This document shows positions 24,436 through 36,015 of a stretch of DNA of 64,000 bases, piece by piece (position 1 is the stretch's first letter; every line of letters starts with the position of its first letter). The notes under the pieces were generated by a model. It saw only the letters and a list, made by a program, of their open reading frames with translations. It made no database searches and was not told where the DNA came from. This DNA is from Sacculina carcini (Eukaryota > Arthropoda > Thecostraca > Sacculinidae). The position numbers and the translations under genes were made by a program. The stretch is taken from the NCBI GenBank assembly GCA_916048095.2, contig OU696576.1, forward strand, positions 7,559,988 through 7,623,987, written 5' to 3'.

Positions 24436-24733
24436 GCTTAGACTCTAGTCTCCGTTAAGTCATAGCCTATAACGCTAAGCGTATCTATTTCATTACCTTT
24501 GATGAATTGGCTTATGATGTGCAGAAAATATCCAGTAAGTAGCAGCAACTGCCGACTGTCACAACTTCTACACTGCACTACACGTTGCGCCGATCATATA
24601 GTGTAGTGGAAGGGCGGTAATTTTGCTTCTTTGACAATATATGCAACGCCATCGAAATGAACAACAGAAAAAAACAGTTTTTTTGCAAAATGGATCGAAA
24701 TTCCGGCGTTATAGAGTTGATAGCCGCTCACGT

Positions 24734-27700
24734 CTACGGACAAGGCACCATATGCAACTCGACGAATCGCTCATGACCCGCAAAGTCTTCATGCACGCGT
24801 TCAAAGCGCAATCTCTGCCGACCGGCGCACTGCTGCGCAATACGGCGCACGTGTGGCGAATGCGCCGAGTCGACCTCGATCAGCAGGCGGCCGTCGTCAG
24901 CCAGCCACTCGCCTGTCACGGCCAATACGCGCCGAATCACCGCCAGCCCGTCGCTGCCGCCGTCCAGGGCGCCTATATCCTCGTAGCTAACATGCACACA
25001 CACACACACATAAGCAGACAAACATACACACACACATACACAGATCGAGAGACGAACATAAGCGAACGCACAAGCCGAGAAACGTACACACAAACATATA
25101 CACCGACACACACAAGCATATACACCGGCACACACACACATATACATATGCACACACGTATAAATATGTATTATACCCACAATACACGTATAATTAGCTT
25201 ATAGGTGCGCCACATTCAGTCCTCCGTTAGAAAACTCGTTCATTTGAATGTAAAAATGCAAAATCGCCCATAGCAGAGATGTGGAAATAAGCCAGCACAA
25301 AATAAATGGGCAGTGCCAGCGACACAGCACAAAAGTATGTCCTGCCTCAATACACGAACACACGCACATATGGAGCTGAGTCATTGTCCACTAGACCCAG
25401 GTTTATCAACGTGGGCCATATGGCTCCCTTGGGGACCACGGGATTCTTTTGAGGAGGCCATAGGTTCAAATATAAAAAATTGGGGCCACCATATTTTCTC
25501 AGGGGCCACGAAAAATTCATGTTGAAAAGGTTTCTTCTATTGATATTTTCGATGTTGTACATTTCAAGCGTGAGATCCGCCGATGTCTGTGTGTTCACCC
25601 CACCTGTACACAAGATCGTGGCGTTGTTTTGACGGTCGGTGGAAATATTCACCGACGTACATGAGCTGTGGAGAAGTCGCCAAGCGACTATCCACGTGTG
25701 TAGGGGCCGCAAGAACTTCTAGGAGGGCCACTGTCTTTTTCTGAGGGGCCACAAGGACTCGCATTGTGTTGAAATGGGCCACGGCAAGCGAAAGCTTGAT
25801 AAATACTACACTAGACAACCACACGACAACAGCTTACTGGAGAATTTCCGGCGGCAGACGGTGCATTTGCTCGTGCGACAAATATGGCGGGTTGGCCAGC
25901 ACCAGCGAGCACTGCGCCGCAATCGTCTCGCTCAGCCGCCGACACTGCAAGTTGTCGTGAATGTTGGCGCGCACCACACGTAGTCGGTCATTGACCCCGT
26001 GCCGAGCGGCGTTCTCGGCGGTCAAACGACACGCCAGCTCACACACATCCACCGCCACACACTCCACCTATACACACACACGTGCATAAGCTGGAACAAA
26101 GTGAATATCGTAAACCTCAGCAATGTGTTTTATACGCAATGCTGAGGTTTACGCAATGCTGTTGCAGAGCACACCCTAATATGCAACAATGCAGTTATAG
26201 ATCAAAATAAACCTCAGAGGCAAAATCAGAGCGTAGAAACAACATAAAACGCGAAAATTCAGCGGCAATTCCTGACGCAAACTAGCCAATAGGCGAGTGA
26301 ATGTTGATGGAAGCTGCAGAGACAAAAAATTAACCAATTAATTTGCAGATGGACGTAGCTTTTGCCGCGCTGCTTAATTACCATCAATAACACATATATG
26401 ACAAACAATAGTCAAAATTATAGCCGCCAGTAGCACTGGAAACAATGTATCATACAAGTCGCACTGTGCATAAGTATACATCACTGAATGCCAACGTTTT
26501 GTGACAACAGCCTTCAAGAGCACTCATTGCATTCAATATAGAATACAGTTGTTGGACTTTGTGGTTTTTTAAAACGTTTAACACTTACCGTCTTTTTCGG
26601 ACTATATAACGTAGCGGATTACAAGATCTATTGCCATATATAAGACACATTGTAAGGCAAATAAAACGAAGCCACATAATGGGATAATTCAGAATTTGAC
26701 TAGCACATTAAAACTATTACTGCAAATCTGAAAAATTAATAAGAAATATTATATTTCCTAAGAATTCACTTGCAACACTGAAAAATGCAGGGACATAATT
26801 GTGTAATTATTGAAATTAGCGCCATATAGTCCTAATAATACGCCAATGCTATTAACGATTACTCAATATATTTTAATAATATATACTTAATTTATATTTA
26901 AAAACTCATAATTAATTATTTTAAAATATACTTTTATAATTAATTATTTTAATGATTTTTATTTTTATAATTAATATATTTTAATTAAAAACATTAATTA
27001 CAATATTCTTTCAATTGTATATAGTTATTATCATTTTATTTTATTAATGCGCATTTCATGATATATTTTTTCATACACATTAAAAGCTTATGTTTGTATG
27101 TAAATGTTCAATACAATTTCAATGCAAGGCGAAAGCGGCGCAGAATGAAGCGACAACGAGAGCTGACATGAGGAAAGCGGTGTAGCAGCGTGGTGGAGAC
27201 CGCGCCAGAACCGCAGCACAGCTCCAACACCGTTATCCGACCGGCAGCCTCCCGTGACAGCTGCTGGAGACGATCGCAAGCCAGCTGCACGAGCTGCTCG
27301 GTCTCCGGTCGAGGAATAAACACGGGCGGATGCAAGCGCAGTGTCAACTCGCAAAAATCCCATTCGCCGACAATATACTGAACGGGCATTCTGCAAGACG
27401 ACAGCACAAAAACATGTCCACTGTTATTTCTCCATATCTAAACTATTTTTAAATATTTCCTTATATGTAATTCTAAGCATCAAGAATGACAGGATAAATT
27501 AAACTTATAAATATAAAATAAAACTGGACATGAATAAAAATAGAATACAAATGAAAATGCATTGGAAACAGCCAACAGAAAACTTGAATTTCATATTCTC
27601 ACAAATTTGGGACCTATTTTTTGCTGCTTCTAAAGATAATTCAAACGGTGAAATCTGTCATTAAAAAACATTTGTCTCCAGTTCGCAACCCCAAGTTGGC

Positions 27701-28227
27701 AGCCAGAAAAGCACTTTGGATATTCATCAATACCACCTTTGAAGCCGACACAAGCACATCGTCTCCAGTCTTTCCATTTGTGCATCGGTCAACGCGAGAT
27801 CACACTTGTCCACTTGGTCCTGCAGCATCAACAAGACACGCAGAAGCGACATGAAAACAAAATGTGGTTGACATGAAAAATCAAGAGCAAACAATTTCAA
27901 AATCGCATTTGTGCCAAAGACTTTCATTGCCAATTTTTTCTTGGAAATAATATCTGCTGGATGGATAATTTTGCACGCAAAAGTCAACCAGGCAAAATTC
28001 AACCAGCGACGCACCCAAGGACACTGAACGATCGCCGATAGAATGTGTTTGATAGACGAAAGCGGCTCTGCAACAAGTTCACGTGCAAACCTCCGCTGCC
28101 AATCAGTGAGAGCCGATCTGACTGTCGGCCTAGCGTGCCGGGCGTCGTGAACTGTACAAAATGGCCGCCATTGCCGCCGAAGTCGCGCTAGAAGCGGGGA
28201 CACTCGCAGAAACATGCGCGCTAGCAA
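24734..28227 (-). CDS. HEMK1: HEMK1/MTRF1-type mitochondrial release-factor glutamine N5-methyltransferase
   Basis: Five exons on the minus strand: 28227-28015, 27819-27737, 27390-27168, 26067-25838 and 24986-24734. Phases 0, 2, 0 and 2 all agree; 1002 nt give 333 residues (human HEMK1 338). The N-terminus is Arg/Leu-rich without acids (MLARMFLRVSPLLARLRRQW), fitting a mitochondrial presequence. RMPVQYIVGEWDF, PPVFIPRPETE, the SAM-binding ELCCGSGAV, ANPPY (NPPY near residues 232-235) and YEDIGALDGG are the PrmC/HemK signatures. The enzyme methylates the Gln of the GGQ motif in mitochondrial release factors. Introns 3 and 4 hold an AT-rich block and a hAT element. The exon 1 donor (TGG|GTGCGT) is the weakest junction. 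Confidence 0.93.
25397..25808. mobile_element. hAT-type non-autonomous element, 412 bp, with perfect 8-bp target duplication
   Basis: Flanked by CACTAGAC at 25389-25396 and 25809-25816. The ends CCAGGTTTATCAACGTGGGCC and GGCCACGGCAAGCGAAAGC...TTGATAAATACTA are decayed inverted repeats. The interior is related to the element ending at 7792. It sits in HEMK1 intron 4, its right end 29 bp from the exon 4 donor. Confidence 0.8.
26740..27070. repeat. Extremely AT-rich block in HEMK1 intron 3
   Basis: Long runs of only A and T with many ATTAATTA palindromes around 26870-27000. No coding potential. Confidence 0.7.
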
Positions 28228-28710
28228 TGGGCTTATGTGTGGTGCCTAAAAAAATTGACACATCTGGTCAGAATATATTCGACAAAAAAAGTAAACTAAG
28301 ACAAAAAACATGATTCGAATTGAGAACAATTCGAATTGATTAAGAATTGAAAATAATTAGATGAGAAAAGTACAGTCGTATGAAACACATCAAATAGCAA
28401 CTTTACAATAAAAACTCACGAGTAGCAAATTTCTTAACATAATCAAGCATTTATGCAAATATTTATTGATCGAATGTGTGTAATGTTGACTGCAGCGGAT
28501 CGAGACATTTGCAAAAATATTCCCCATAACCCCAGTACACAAGCATAAACTCAAATTCTACTGGGTAATTCACACTCTACAGCTATTGAATGACAAATAA
28601 AACACCGTACCACAAATACTACGTATATTATTACGATCACAAGCAGCCGATAAAAGTTGAGATAGAAAAACAGAAACACCAATCGACCAGCGCAGCAGCG
28701 CCACACAAGG
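28228..28710. other. Spacer between UTP18 and HEMK1
   Basis: AT-rich; should contain the UTP18 3' UTR and HEMK1 promoter. No exon, repeat family or RNA gene recognised. Confidence 0.5.
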
Positions 28711-30402
28711 CTAGAAATTATGATACTGCTTCAAACGGAATAGCAGAGCACGTGAATTGCTCGTGCCCACGGCCAGAAAGCCGCTATTCTGCGAGAAATC
28801 CACCGTATACGGCCGTCGCACACTCTTTATCCAGCCGGGAAAGTTGGCGAAAACGGTGCGTGAACGCACGTGCACCAGCCGCAAGGCGTTCTCTTTCTCA
28901 CTGGACGACATAGCCAGAATCTCGCTGTTGGCGTTGAATTGCAGCTGCGTGCACGCCGTCGTCAGCTGGGGCAGCGCCTTGAGCGGCCGCGGAGCCGACG
29001 AGCCGCCAACATCGGCCGTCGAATACACGTTGACAATGCCGACCGACGAGCCGCACGCCAGCAGCCGACCGTCATGCGACGCAGCCACCGCCGTGCCCGA
29101 CAAACAGCCCTCGTCGACAAAACGATGCACGCAGCGCCGGCTCGCCACGTCCCACTCGAACACGTGACCGGCGCCACCGCCGCCGCTGCCCGCCTGCTCT
29201 GTGTGCACCCACAGCCGCCGTCCGTCCGGCGAGAACGCCGCCGCCGCCGGACGACAGCCCAGCTGCAGCGAGTCGACCAGCTGCTGCGTGCCGGCCGTCA
29301 GCAGATGGACGGCGCCGGCGCGCGGTGCCAGCACGGCCAGCAGTCGCGCGTCCGGCGACACCAGCAGCGGCGGCAGCGAACGCACGCGCAACTGCCGCTG
29401 CAGCGACAAGTGTCGACTGCCGCCCGACATCATGTCGTAGCAGAACAGCTGCGGCGACAGCGGCGATCCGCTAAACAGCCAGCTGCCGTCGTGCGAGAAA
29501 CACGCCCAGCGCGCACCGCCGCCCGATTTAGCGCCGCCGTCGCTGGGCAGCGCCACATGCTGAATCAGCGGGTTGTCATCGCCGTCCACCTGCACAATAC
29601 TCAGCTGCTTCTGCGCGCCGCCGGCCACCACGGCCACGCGCGCGCCCGGGTGAAACTGCAGCGCCGTCACGCGATTCGTCAGCCGCACGCCGACGCTGCT
29701 CGACAAGTCGCCGCAGCGCTTGTAGTCGAGCGTGTGCGCCGGCAGCCGCTCGCTGTCGGCGGCCAACAGCCGGCCACTGGAGGCCAGCACCCGCTGCTCG
29801 TCCTCGTCGACGCCGCCGTCACTCTCACCGTCGCTGTCGACAATCGGCCGCGACGATTGTGTCGCGACGCGCGCCCACTCCGGCTCGCCGTAAACGCTGG
29901 CGAAGCGCTGGCGCAGCGTGGCGCCGTAGCAGGCGATGGCCGGCAACGACGGACGATACGCTGCGTCGCCGCTGAGCGCCGCTGCCGCCTCGCCCACCGT
30001 CACCAGCCGGTCGTCATCGTCATGCCACGCCACCGCCGCCGCTGCGTCACAATCGCCTGCATCCGCGCAGCTGTCGTCGTCGTCGATTTCGATGTCGCTG
30101 GTGTCACTGCCCGCCGCACTGGCTCCATCGGCGCTTTTAGGCGGGGATTGTGCTGGATCCAGTCGTCCGTCGGCTGCCGTCAGAGGCTGGTGGTCGTTGT
30201 CACCGCCGCGGCGGTCGATCGAAATCACGCAGCCGTCGGCCAGTTTGTCGGCCGCGCGCCGCTTTTTGGAAAGCGACGCGTCAGAGTCGGCGGCGACATC
30301 GTAGCCGCTGGCCAGCTGGAAGAAGCGCGACTGAGCGCCCAGCACGATGCTCTCAAGCTGCTCCTCCTCGGCGTCCTTGCGTTTCTGTTTGCCGCGCTCC
30401 AT
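28711..30402 (-). CDS. UTP18: UTP18, WD40 component of the small-subunit processome
   Basis: A single uninterrupted frame of 563 residues (human UTP18 about 556). The N-terminal ~230 residues are charged and probably disordered, with the conserved segment EEEQLESIVLGAQSRFFQLA. The C-terminal half is a WD40 propeller (VTALQFHPGARVAVVAGG, ARWACFSHDGSWLFSGSP, AAAFSPDGRRLWVHT, TAVAASHDGRLLACGSS, CTQLQFNANSEILAMSSS) and ends FLAVGTSNSRALLFRLKQYH, a UTP18 hallmark. It acts in the nucleolus in U3 snoRNP-dependent 18S rRNA maturation. The gene has no introns, unlike most neighbours, as does ATPAF2 next to it. The start ATG is followed by the basic MERGKQKRK. Confidence 0.94.
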   Translation of the reverse strand: MERGKQKRKDAEEEQLESIVLGAQSRFFQLASGYDVAADSDASLSKKRRAADKLADGCVISIDRRGGDNDHQPLTAADGRLDPAQSPPKSADGASAAGSDTSDIEIDDDDSCADAGDCDAAAAVAWHDDDDRLVTVGEAAAALSGDAAYRPSLPAIACYGATLRQRFASVYGEPEWARVATQSSRPIVDSDGESDGGVDEDEQRVLASSGRLLAADSERLPAHTLDYKRCGDLSSSVGVRLTNRVTALQFHPGARVAVVAGGAQKQLSIVQVDGDDNPLIQHVALPSDGGAKSGGGARWACFSHDGSWLFSGSPLSPQLFCYDMMSGGSRHLSLQRQLRVRSLPPLLVSPDARLLAVLAPRAGAVHLLTAGTQQLVDSLQLGCRPAAAAFSPDGRRLWVHTEQAGSGGGGAGHVFEWDVASRRCVHRFVDEGCLSGTAVAASHDGRLLACGSSVGIVNVYSTADVGGSSAPRPLKALPQLTTACTQLQFNANSEILAMSSSEKENALRLVHVRSRTVFANFPGWIKSVRRPYTVDFSQNSGFLAVGTSNSRALLFRLKQYHNF

Positions 30403-31894
30403 TGTGGCCGAGCGAGTGAGGGAATTCAGAGCATGAACTGGAATTTATCGGAGCCCAGTGGAGCGGTGATGTCAATGCACACGATTGTCGCAATGGCTCA
30501 AAACGCAAAATATAATTTGGCGGACAAAAAGCTACCACAATCAACTGAACCAAAATATGACCTATCACCAGTGCTGATCCACACAATAGCAGAAAATTTA
30601 AGCAAAAGCAAATACAAACACATAATTTATGACTCTATATATAAAGCATACGAATTACGTTACCGCACATAAAAACAAAAACCAATAAAATTCGAAATAA
30701 AAGTAAGCACTCAAGTTCAATAAGGATATTAATTATATTACAATTATTAGTATATATTATAATTAGAGATATTAATTAGTGTCATATATTAATTATTTGC
30801 CCGCTGGTGTCCACAAAACACTATTTAATTCAATTATATCCCAATCCATTGATCAGTTTTCCACACCATGTAACCAAGTTTTCCCCAATACATGAATATG
30901 CTGAGACCTCTTCCCTCTCAAAGGAGTATTGCACTCAGAACACACTGTTAAGGTCACAATTAAAATCCCATGAGAACAGGAAACTTTATCAATAAACCAA
31001 TCAATCAATCAACATATATTTTAACATATATTTTACGGAACCATTGTTACTCCTTATCCCGACTAAAATATCGTAACATATTTCCAATTTCTCCCATTAT
31101 TGGAGATAAATCTCAAGCAATACGAATGGTTCAAATGACGCAGCCGTCTAGTAACCAGTGATTGATCAAAACTATTTTCTGTATTCGAACTAGCGATGAA
31201 AATGTTGAAATGGGAGCAGAATATCACCGTCAACAAGACTACAAACTACTATAATTTAGTACACACTAGTAAATTATATAATATTTGAGTATAAAGCACT
31301 AACCCAGCACGAGAAAATACACGGGTAAAAACAGTTTAGCGTGCAACGTGACCGCCGAATTTAGATTCACAGCGTCACTTTGCGGGGAAAGTTGACGGTA
31401 TACAAGCACTAAAAAAATAAACACCCGCATCTATTTTTTTTCAGCAGAAAAAATACTCATATAAATAGTTAATCTCGTCTTCTTCAATTCCCTCTAAATT
31501 TTTGTTTCAGTTCCGTTGGCTCTCCATTATTCCTCGTATTCACTTTCGTGTTTACAGTATTACCTTTAAACTCATTCACGACCCTAGTCAGTCCTTTGTA
31601 TAGTCGGCCTGGAGTAGTTATCGATGTCCAATGTGAGAATCACCTCTGTGTGTCGAAAAACATGTGTTATTGAGACAACAAATATATTAACTGGCTGATG
31701 CTTATCAACCCTTGTCTCATTTAATAGACAATACTTAATGACAGTTGAACACAACACAGTTAATACAACAGCTTCATCTTCCACAACATTCGACATCAAC
31801 ACTACCTATAACTGTGCACTTTTGACAGTCATTGACACACTCATTGACAATCGAATCGAGACATCCTCAAATCCAACAGCCATTCACTAGTACG
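30403..31894. other. Spacer between ATPAF2 and UTP18
   Basis: AT-rich, with no recognised exon or transposon. A + strand frame from 30433 to 30672 (79 codons, MNWNLSEPSGAVMSMHT...) is open, but it is the tail of a frame antisense to UTP18 and I do not call it a gene. Confidence 0.5.
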
Positions 31895-32899
31895 TCAGTC
31901 AGAGGACCAGGATTTATCCCTACTGTTGTCACTGGTGCGTTTCACCTCATGATCGGTCGCGTTGTAGGTCAGTTTGGCTAGCAATAGGCCGGCGGCCACA
32001 CGAGTCTGCGTGTCGAGCGCGTCCACATCATGACTCCACTGCACGCGACCCCACACCTCCGTCTGGCACTCGGTCTCCAGCCGACTCAGCCGCGTCACGT
32101 GCTCGACGCCGAGCCGCAGCTCCAACGCGGCCAGCGCCAGCAGCGGTGAACGCAGCGCCTCGGTGGCAAACACCAGCCCGGTCAGTGTCCACGTGGACAT
32201 TTGCGACAAATGGCGCGCCACGGCCGCCGCCGCCGCGCCACTTTGCGCCGGCGGCAGCAGCGAGTCAGCGATACAGCTGTCCGTGAGCGACACGTGAAAG
32301 CGACGGTCGAACCAGCGCAATAGTGGCGTCCAGTGTGTCTGCTGTGCGGCGGCCAGCGTCGACGGTCGACTCACTGGAAAAAGCAGCGTGTCGCCGTGCA
32401 CCATATCGGCCATTTTGTCGACCAGCTGCTGCGGTGAGGCTGCGGCAGCGCCGGGCTGGTCGAGCGCCGTGTTGCACAGTGCCGTCACGTGCATGCTACT
32501 GGGCCGCACGTGCTCGCCGCACGAGGCCCATTCATGAGCGACGGCCAGCGCCAGAGGATGACCAGGCACGCGCAAAACTCGACCGCCTGGAGTACGCAGT
32601 CTCCGATGGTCAAGGCAAACCTCAAACAACTGTTGTTGTTGTTGTTGATTTTGCCGTTGTTGTGATGTGTCAGCAGACTCCACGTCGACTGAGGCTGACG
32701 AAGATGAATGTGACGAGTGAGCCTCACAGTCCGGTGTGGCAGCCACCACTGATACCTGCTTGTAGAAGCGGCGACGATGCTGCGCCGCCGTCGCCGATAA
32801 TTTTCGAACCGATCGTTCACTCAACGAGGGCATGATGCTACGACGAAACGGACCACATATCGTCGCGCACAAAGTACGTGGAAGCATTATGTTTGGCAA
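31895..32899 (-). CDS. ATPAF2: ATPAF2/ATP12, mitochondrial F1-ATPase alpha-subunit assembly chaperone
   Basis: A single frame of 334 residues with no introns (family about 280-330). The N-terminus (MPNIMLPRTLCATICGPFRRS) is a plausible mitochondrial presequence. Family blocks follow: RRRFYKQVSV, FEVCLDHRRLRTPGGRVL, LALAVAHEW, HVTALCNTALDQP, HWTPLLRWFDRRF, STWTLTGLVFATEAL, LALAALELRLGVEHVTRLSR and EVWGRVQWSHDVD, then a family-typical end. ATP12 binds unassembled alpha subunit in the matrix. A Ser- then Gln-rich insertion (about residues 58-92, CAA-rich DNA at 32620-32660) separates two beta strands that are normally close. The start could be an internal Met (residue 5 or 23) without affecting the domain. 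Confidence 0.94.
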   Translation of the reverse strand: MPNIMLPRTLCATICGPFRRSIMPSLSERSVRKLSATAAQHRRRFYKQVSVVAATPDCEAHSSHSSSSASVDVESADTSQQRQNQQQQQQLFEVCLDHRRLRTPGGRVLRVPGHPLALAVAHEWASCGEHVRPSSMHVTALCNTALDQPGAAAASPQQLVDKMADMVHGDTLLFPVSRPSTLAAAQQTHWTPLLRWFDRRFHVSLTDSCIADSLLPPAQSGAAAAAVARHLSQMSTWTLTGLVFATEALRSPLLALAALELRLGVEHVTRLSRLETECQTEVWGRVQWSHDVDALDTQTRVAAGLLLAKLTYNATDHEVKRTSDNSRDKSWSSD

Positions 32900-33833
32900 A
32901 ATGTTTCCACTGAGAAATCAAGTCCACATTCCCTGTTAGTGGTCGATCAAAAATCGATCCCAATACTGTGATGAAATATTATGGATACTCTGAAAGGATC
33001 AAATAATATGCAAAATCACGAGAACTTCATAATAACGTCCAACGACAATTAACAATGAGAGACTATAAACTCGCCTCTGTTGTTGTAAGCTCGTTGCTTA
33101 AAAATTGCGCAAGTCTTGTTAAACATATTTTACTTTCGGACCATCAGGAATAAAATATTGTTCGAAACATATTTTTCCTAAAACGTGCATCTCGAAAAAT
33201 TTATTCTTTCCGACCACTCAATATTCGGAAAGAAATATTTACCGCGCACTAATATCAAATTGTATTTGATGATTTAACGATATTATGAACTACTTGAAGC
33301 GCCATCGTACTTTCAGTCATTTTTAGTGTTTATGTTATATTAAATTATCAACAGCCAATCCGGCGTAACTTGGTCAATTTTCGCAGGTATACAAAAATAT
33401 TCCGTTACCAAACATGAACTGACAAATATTTGAATTTAGTGATAGAGGTGATTAGTGTTGTATGGCACGGATGGGAAAATATTTAAGCATTTTCAGTTAG
33501 CGTTTCCGTAATGAAAATAAATAAATTATTTTAAATGATAATAACAAATAATAATATTATAATAAAATGATTTCTTTTCAATAAACGGAAATTGATGTTC
33601 AAATTTTACGAGTTTTAACAAAAATCTGTCGAACACGTGGTATTTATTGTCCGTTCGATTTGTCATTGCAGAAAAATGTCCACATAAAAATTGAAGCAAA
33701 TAAATTAATATTGACATTCACTTGTCACGGGGATATTATTTGGCGAGAAAAAACAAAATAATACAATATAATTGGCATCAGTCAGTAGAGCATCGCAAAC
33801 ATTCATCGTACACCAACAATGAGCTTTCTGTAA

Positions 33834-33865
<32 letters not shown>

Positions 33866-34277
33866 ACACATACACACACATACAAACATGGTTAATACAT
33901 TCTAGAGCCATGCGAGCATATTTGCATATATTATTATTATTATTAATATTATTATTGTACAAAACGGACAAATATGTGTGCTTGTATGTGCGAGTGTGTA
34001 TGTTTGTGTGGGATCCAGCATAGGAAGCAATCTACAAACACAAGCTAAATGCAAACGACACCGCCGTGGAATTAATACGCCCAGTCTGGCTACATGAGAT
34101 AATGTGTGTATTTCACTAAATTTCGTTGTTATTTCACCAAATTATATGTCAAGCACAATAACAACTGCACACTGAATAACAACCCATTATTACGCATATG
34201 GTTATAACCGCACAACGTTATAACAGTGCTGTATCGCGCTGAATGTACTTACAAATGATAATTTTCCAGTAATTGCG
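32900..34277. other. Spacer between troponin T and ATPAF2
   Basis: AT-rich with a CA tract at 33834-33886 and an (ATT)n run near 33930-33955. It includes the presumed troponin T 3' UTR. No gene seen. Confidence 0.5.
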
Positions 34278-35968
34278 CTATTCCTCTTCCTCCTCCTCTT
34301 CTTCGCTCTCTTCCTCCTCTTCTTCCTCCTCCTCTCCGTCTACGGCGTCGTCGTTTGCCGTCTGTGAACGGACAACAGACACAGACACAGTGAAATTGAT
34401 CGCACCGAAGCTCAGCGACAGATTGCAAATAACAATTAAGCTCTTATCAATGGAGACATGGTATCTGGCTATGCAGCGTACGCTCGTTAAGGGATAAAGT
34501 GAAGAAGGCTTTGGTCATCTTATGTCTAGATATTCTCCAAAATCGAGCAATCCGCACTTATTCGTATAATTTTTGAGGACGCCCGAAAATGCATGCATCC
34601 ACGCCCAACCAACAACCAGGTTGGTTAGTTTACATTACGCATGCGACAACTACATACACATCATGACTGCTAACAACATACAAAATGAGAATAATTCTCA
34701 ATTTGTGAAATATTTGCATTGGCTTAACATGAGACAATGTGAAAATTGCTAAAATGATGCAGCCTGATATCATATCTGCTGTAACAAGCATCTGAATTAA
34801 GCAGACTTTAATTTAACTTTTAATAATATATTCCACAATTTCCTAATATATTGTAATGCAATTCAAAAATAATTTATTTCCCGCTTGTCGTTTCTGCTTC
34901 ATCCATTGCTTGCATGCGCTATTTATTTTCTCCTTGATGTTACAGATAGCGTTGGTGTTGCGCCGAAACACAGCGTGCTATTGCAATGTCTAGTAGACGC
35001 GCACCTGGATCTCGTCGATTTCCAGGTCGAGAGGCACCTCCTCCTCTTCTCTCTCTTCGTCTTCGGGAGTGGGAGGGTCTCCGGGCTTCATGCCAGGTCG
35101 CTCGCCAAACCAGCGGGGTAAGCGGGCTGCTCACACACATACACACACACATACATACACACACACATACATACACACACACACACTTTGGAATGTTCAA
35201 AGGTCGTAGAGGATCATCTACTTTATCACGAGGCGTGATGGAAGGGATTATCGTGTGATTGGTCGCTGCGCCATGAGGTTTACGAGAAGTCAGTTCAGAT
35301 AGGCTCCTGAAGAACAGTGTGTAATAACTTAAGTAAATGTTAGGCTTGTACCATCTGGTTCATCGATGAAATCAGAAGCTTAACGCCGACTGCAAGTTTT
35401 AATTACGCAAGTTTATATTCACATAAAAGCTCCGTTACTAACCTGACTTTTTGCTGTTTTTGTTAGTCATAATGAGCATGGACAATGCAAAAATGTTTTG
35501 CAGGGTGAAAAGTTTGAGTTTGTTGGACAATGGTTCTGTGACACTGCAGAATAATTTTTGATATACAGCGACAGTTTACGATGTATTAACCAATCAACAT
35601 AAAATTGTACCAACTGCGGTTTCCCAATGTTTCACTTGAATGTCTTTATTATCGTTCTTTTGAGCAAAAAACTAGGCTTACCAGCTTCTCAACTTGAGTT
35701 ATAACACCAGGAATGCCGGACATATTGGTGCCGAAACATGTTCATGTGGAGAAAAAACAGAGCATAGCGCAAGTGAGATCATCCATTTCGTATTTGCAAC
35801 GAATCAACAGTTATTTTCAGTAGCAAACCGAAGTAGCAAGCACAAAAATCAGTGGGATGGGGCATACTCACACTTGGGGCGAGAATCGAAATCTTTCAAC
35901 TTATCGCTCCACGATTTTTCCATCCCCTCCTTCTCGCTGTCGATGAGGCCCTGTCGATTCAACAAGTC

Positions 35969-36015
<47 letters not shown>

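Noticed and set aside
28870-30432. Long + strand frame opposite UTP18
   Set aside because: Arg/Gln-rich shadow of the GC-rich UTP18 exon; the minus frame has WD40 motifs and a proper start and stop.
30433-30672. 79-codon + strand ORF upstream of UTP18
   Set aside because: It is the tail of a frame antisense to a GC-rich exon, with no family resemblance and no clear promoter or splice evidence.
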